DNA of 64,000 nt from Magnetaquicoccus sp039908525 (lineage in GTDB: Bacteria > Pseudomonadota > Magnetococcia > Magnetococcales > Magnetaquicoccaceae): contig JAMOAY010000004.1 of the NCBI GenBank assembly GCA_039908525.1, positions 62,001 to 126,000 of the forward strand. Direction: 5' to 3'. Shown piece after piece: positions 61,716 to 64,000 of the stretch (positions are counted from its first letter, which is position 1; every line of letters starts with the position of its first letter). Made by a program: the position numbers and the translations under genes. The notes under the pieces are model-generated. The model saw only the letters and a program-made list of their open reading frames with translations, was not told the DNA's origin and searched no databases.

Positions 61716-61889
61716 ATGGCCTGAACGTGCTGCGGTGGGCGGCATGGGCGAGCGCCGGGAGGATGGACCCGACCGCTCCCGGTTTGGCGTGCCCCCAACT
61801 CCTCCTTTTTCCCTGCTCTCTCCCCCTCCTTCCGCCCCGCTCGCGTTCTCCATGACACGCTTGATACGGATGCCGAAAGGAGAAAATCC

Positions 61890-61919
61890 ATGTTCATACA
61901 CCCTGCAGCCCCGCCATGA
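61890..61919 (+). CDS. Nine-codon leader frame coupled to cobM
   Basis: ATG TTC ATA CAC CCT GCA GCC CCG CCA TGA encodes MFIHPAAPP. It has the best Shine-Dalgarno of the region, AAAGGAG seven bases upstream, and its TGA overlaps the cobM ATG as ATGA. cobM itself has no good Shine-Dalgarno of its own at a proper distance, so it is probably translated by coupling. Whether the peptide matters or only its translation is unknown. Confidence 0.45.
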   Translation: MFIHPAAPP

Positions 61920-62725
61920 GCGCCCCGATGGGTGAGATCTGGTTTGTCGGGGCCGGACCGGGGGCCGAGGATCTGATCACCGTGCGGGGTCGCGAATTGC
62001 TCCTGCGGGCCGGTGCCATTCTCTATGCCGGTTCCCTGGTCAGTGCGGCCCATCTGCGTCATGCCCCTCCCAACTGTCTCATCGCCGACTCCAGCGGCAT
62101 GACCCTGGAAGAGATGGTCCAATGGCTGTTGGAACAGGCCCGCCGGACATCAACGGTGGTCCGACTGCAGACCGGCGACCCCTCCCTGTTCGGGGCGTTG
62201 CCGGAGATGGCCCGTCCCCTGCGGCAAGCCGGGGTAACCCTCCACGCCGTGCCCGGCGTCCCATCGTTTGCGGCCTCCGCCGCCGTGGCCCTTGAGAGCC
62301 TGACCCTGCCGGAGGTGACCCAGACGGTCATCTTGACCCGGGTGGCCGGACGCACCCCAATGCCCGATGGGGAGCGGCTTCGGGAGTTGGCCCGCCACGG
62401 AGCCACCCTGTGCATCCACCTCTCCATCACCCTCTGGCCCACCATTCAGGCCGAGTTGGCCGCCGCCGGTTGGCCGGAGGAGAGCCCGGTCCTGGTGGTA
62501 CACAAGGCGACCTGGCCCGGCGAACAGCGCATCCTGCGCGGCACCCTGGCCACCATCGCCCGACAATGTGAGGAGGCCCGGATACAGAGCCAATCCATGA
62601 TCATCATCGGCCCCACCCTCCACAGCCATCCGGAGGCCCCCTCCCCGCGTTCCCAATTGTACCACCCCGATTTCGGCCATGGATGCCGAGCCCCCTTTGA
62701 GCCAGGAGAGACTGAACATGCGTGA
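61916..62725 (+). CDS. cobM: Precorrin-4 C11-methyltransferase
   Basis: 269 residues of the tetrapyrrole methylase family: IWFVGAGPGAEDLITVRG (SAM-binding start), YAGSLV, RLQTGDPSLFGAL, VPGVPSFAASAA and the long C-terminal ILTRVAGRTPMP region characteristic of CobM/CbiF. It methylates C11 of the corrin ring with SAM. The start is ATGA-coupled to the nine-codon leader frame. The next gene, cbiX, points to the early-cobalt (anaerobic-type) entry, where the enzyme would be called CbiF. Confidence 0.93.
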   Translation: MSAPMGEIWFVGAGPGAEDLITVRGRELLLRAGAILYAGSLVSAAHLRHAPPNCLIADSSGMTLEEMVQWLLEQARRTSTVVRLQTGDPSLFGALPEMARPLRQAGVTLHAVPGVPSFAASAAVALESLTLPEVTQTVILTRVAGRTPMPDGERLRELARHGATLCIHLSITLWPTIQAELAAAGWPEESPVLVVHKATWPGEQRILRGTLATIARQCEEARIQSQSMIIIGPTLHSHPEAPSPRSQLYHPDFGHGCRAPFEPGETEHA

Positions 62726-63575
62726 TACCATTCTGATCGTCGGCCACGGCTCCCGGGATGCCGAAGGCAACCAGGAGGTTCTGGATTTTGCCGATTATTG
62801 GCAAAGCAAACATCCCCAGGAACGGGTCGAAGTCTGTTTCATCGAGTTGGCGGAACCCCTGTTGGCCGAGGGTTTGCGGCGTGCGGCACAAGGCTCTGAC
62901 CGGGTAATCGCCTTGCCGTTGATCCTGAATGCCGCCGGTCATGTCAAAATGGAGGTTCCGGAGGCGATCCGTCGGGCCCGGATCGAGATGCCCGAGGTGG
63001 CATTCCATTACGGACGCCACCTGGGCAGCGACGAGGCCATTCTGAAACTGCTGCGCATGCGCCTGCACCATGCCATGGTCTCTCTGGACATGCCGGATCC
63101 CAAAAATACCGGAGTGATCCTGCTGGGACGCGGTTCGTCCGACATGTCCGCCAACGCCGAAGTGGCCCGCATGGCCCGCTGGATCTTTGAAACCACCCGG
63201 CACGACGTGGTAGAGTACGCCTACACGGGGGTCACCTATCCTCGTCTGGAGAGCATGGTGCAGCGTCTGGTACGCCTGGAGATGATGCAGATTGTCATCC
63301 TGCCCTACTACCTGTTCACCGGTCGTTTGATCAAACGGATCGGTCGGCAGGTGGCCCGTTTGCGGGTTCAATATCCGCAGATTGCCGTGGCCCAGGCGGG
63401 CTACCTGGGCATTCATGAAGCACTGGTCGGCCTGATAGGCCAGCGCCTGGACAAAGTCAGACAAGGAGGTGGAGAGGGCATGATGGAGTGTGACTGTTGC
63501 AAATTCAGTCAAATGGCCAGCCAGAGCGGCACCGCAGAGAGCGCTCCTCGCCCTGCGCACGAGGCACACGAATGA
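62718..63575 (+). CDS. cbiX: Sirohydrochlorin cobaltochelatase (CbiX, long form)
   Basis: 285 residues, two CbiX/chelatase domains: the first starts ILIVGHGSRDAEGNQE with GHVKMEVPEAI and FHYGRHLG; the second has VILLGRGSSDMSANAE and a YAYTGVTYP loop. The C-terminus has a CDCC motif, which in some long CbiX proteins binds a Fe-S cluster (inference). It inserts Co2+ into sirohydrochlorin. ATG 62718 has AGGAGAG upstream; it overlaps the cobM stop by 8 nt and its own stop is ATGA-coupled to the next gene. Confidence 0.92.
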   Translation: MRDTILIVGHGSRDAEGNQEVLDFADYWQSKHPQERVEVCFIELAEPLLAEGLRRAAQGSDRVIALPLILNAAGHVKMEVPEAIRRARIEMPEVAFHYGRHLGSDEAILKLLRMRLHHAMVSLDMPDPKNTGVILLGRGSSDMSANAEVARMARWIFETTRHDVVEYAYTGVTYPRLESMVQRLVRLEMMQIVILPYYLFTGRLIKRIGRQVARLRVQYPQIAVAQAGYLGIHEALVGLIGQRLDKVRQGGGEGMMECDCCKFSQMASQSGTAESAPRPAHEAHE

Positions 63576-64000
63576 ACCTACCTGCTGCGGCGCCCATCGT
63601 GCCGGCCGGCGCCGATATCGAAACAGCCTCTTTCCGCCTCATTGAGGAGCGGGTGGGTGCGCAGTCGCTCTACGACCCTGCGCAGTGGCAGGTGGTGCGG
63701 CGTCTGATCCATACCAGCGGCGACTTTGACTTTCACGGTTTGTGCCGCTTTCACCCCCAGGCCATGGTGGCCGGGCAACGGGCACTGCGCCGGGGCGCCC
63801 CGCTTGTCGTCGATGTGGAGATGATCCGTGCGGGGCTGACCGCGCGGCGTTTGATCCCCCTGGGCCTCCACGTTCACCAATTCAACGCCGACCCCCAGGT
63901 GATCGCTCAGGCCCAGGCCAGCGGCACCACCCGTTCGGTGCAGGCGATGCGCCATGCCTGGCGCAGCGGACTGCTGGACGGCAGCGTGGTCGCCATCGGC
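63572..64000 (+). CDS. cobH: Precorrin-8X methylmutase, N-terminal part (3' end outside window)
   Basis: 143 codons are visible and the frame is open at the window edge. After a short N-terminus (PAGADIETASFRLIEERVG) the family motif VRRLIHTSGDFDF appears, followed by LRRGAPLVVDVEMIRAGLT. The enzyme moves the C11 methyl to C12, giving hydrogenobyrinate or its cobalt analogue (CbiC). The ATG overlaps the cbiX stop (ATGA), so cobM-cbiX-cobH are one transcript below the riboswitch, probably continuing beyond the window. Confidence 0.92.
   Translation, partial: MNLPAAAPIVPAGADIETASFRLIEERVGAQSLYDPAQWQVVRRLIHTSGDFDFHGLCRFHPQAMVAGQRALRRGAPLVVDVEMIRAGLTARRLIPLGLHVHQFNADPQVIAQAQASGTTRSVQAMRHAWRSGLLDGSVVAIG

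Overview
This is a chromosomal, gene-dense, GC-rich bacterial window of mostly housekeeping genes. It looks like a Gram-negative member of the Alphaproteobacteria in the broad sense, and I lean towards a magnetotactic coccus of the Magnetococcales type. The reasons are a GapR (DUF2312) nucleoid protein, LolB, a full Rnf complex and RsmJ, plus two features I associate with magnetotactic bacteria: a small Leu-Gly-rich protein resembling Mms6/MamG/MamD, and a long run of LTxxQ(I/V) octapeptide repeats. The taxonomic call is inference; no 16S rRNA or core marker set is present.

Layout. 1-2262: the 3' end of a TPR gene, lolB, ispE and a tRNA-Gln that follows the ispE stop codon directly. 2276-6771: a tandem UspA protein and two adjacent mgtE genes. 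6809-13095 (minus): an operon of a duplicated-domain unknown protein, a polytopic membrane protein, and batA, a batB/batC fusion and batD. 13147-18779: rsmJ and a Sel1 gene (minus), then the overlapping string pheA-lgt-uvrC-pgsA (plus). 18900-19177: a tRNA-Gly/tRNA-Cys/tRNA-Gly array. 19294-21978: an NYN-domain protein, fabD, a 66-residue unknown, a triple hairpin repeat and plsC.

21973-29234: a 1.3-kres FAD/Fe-S oxidoreductase, a thioredoxin-fold protein, epmA and efp (minus), with epmB divergent. Together efp, epmA and epmB supply EF-P and its beta-lysine modification. 29246-33855 (minus): leuC-leuD-leuB-asd followed by the Mms6-like gene. 34001-36330 (minus): a Phd/PIN toxin-antitoxin pair and a periplasmic 5'-nucleotidase. 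36331-39799: a long leader region with a perfect 13-bp inverted repeat, then a serralysin-like metalloprotease with RTX motifs and about 59 octapeptide repeats.

39829-42551 (minus): a membrane-anchored SDR, xerD and a methyltransferase. 42597-47219 (plus): gloB, rtcB, cca and a DUF790 (Bax1-like) nuclease, which look like a nucleic-acid repair cluster. Opposite it lie a type-4 uracil-DNA glycosylase and gapR. 48628-52381: a Sel1 protein, an FAD reductase, a cNMP-binding protein and a CPA1 antiporter, ended by a strong hairpin. 52458-53339: an AT-rich acetyltransferase that looks foreign. 53439-58785 (minus): rnfABCDGE. 59045-61460: apbC/mrp and a membrane Ser/Thr kinase. 61501 to the end: a cobalamin riboswitch, a nine-codon leader frame and cobM-cbiX-cobH, the last cut by the window edge.
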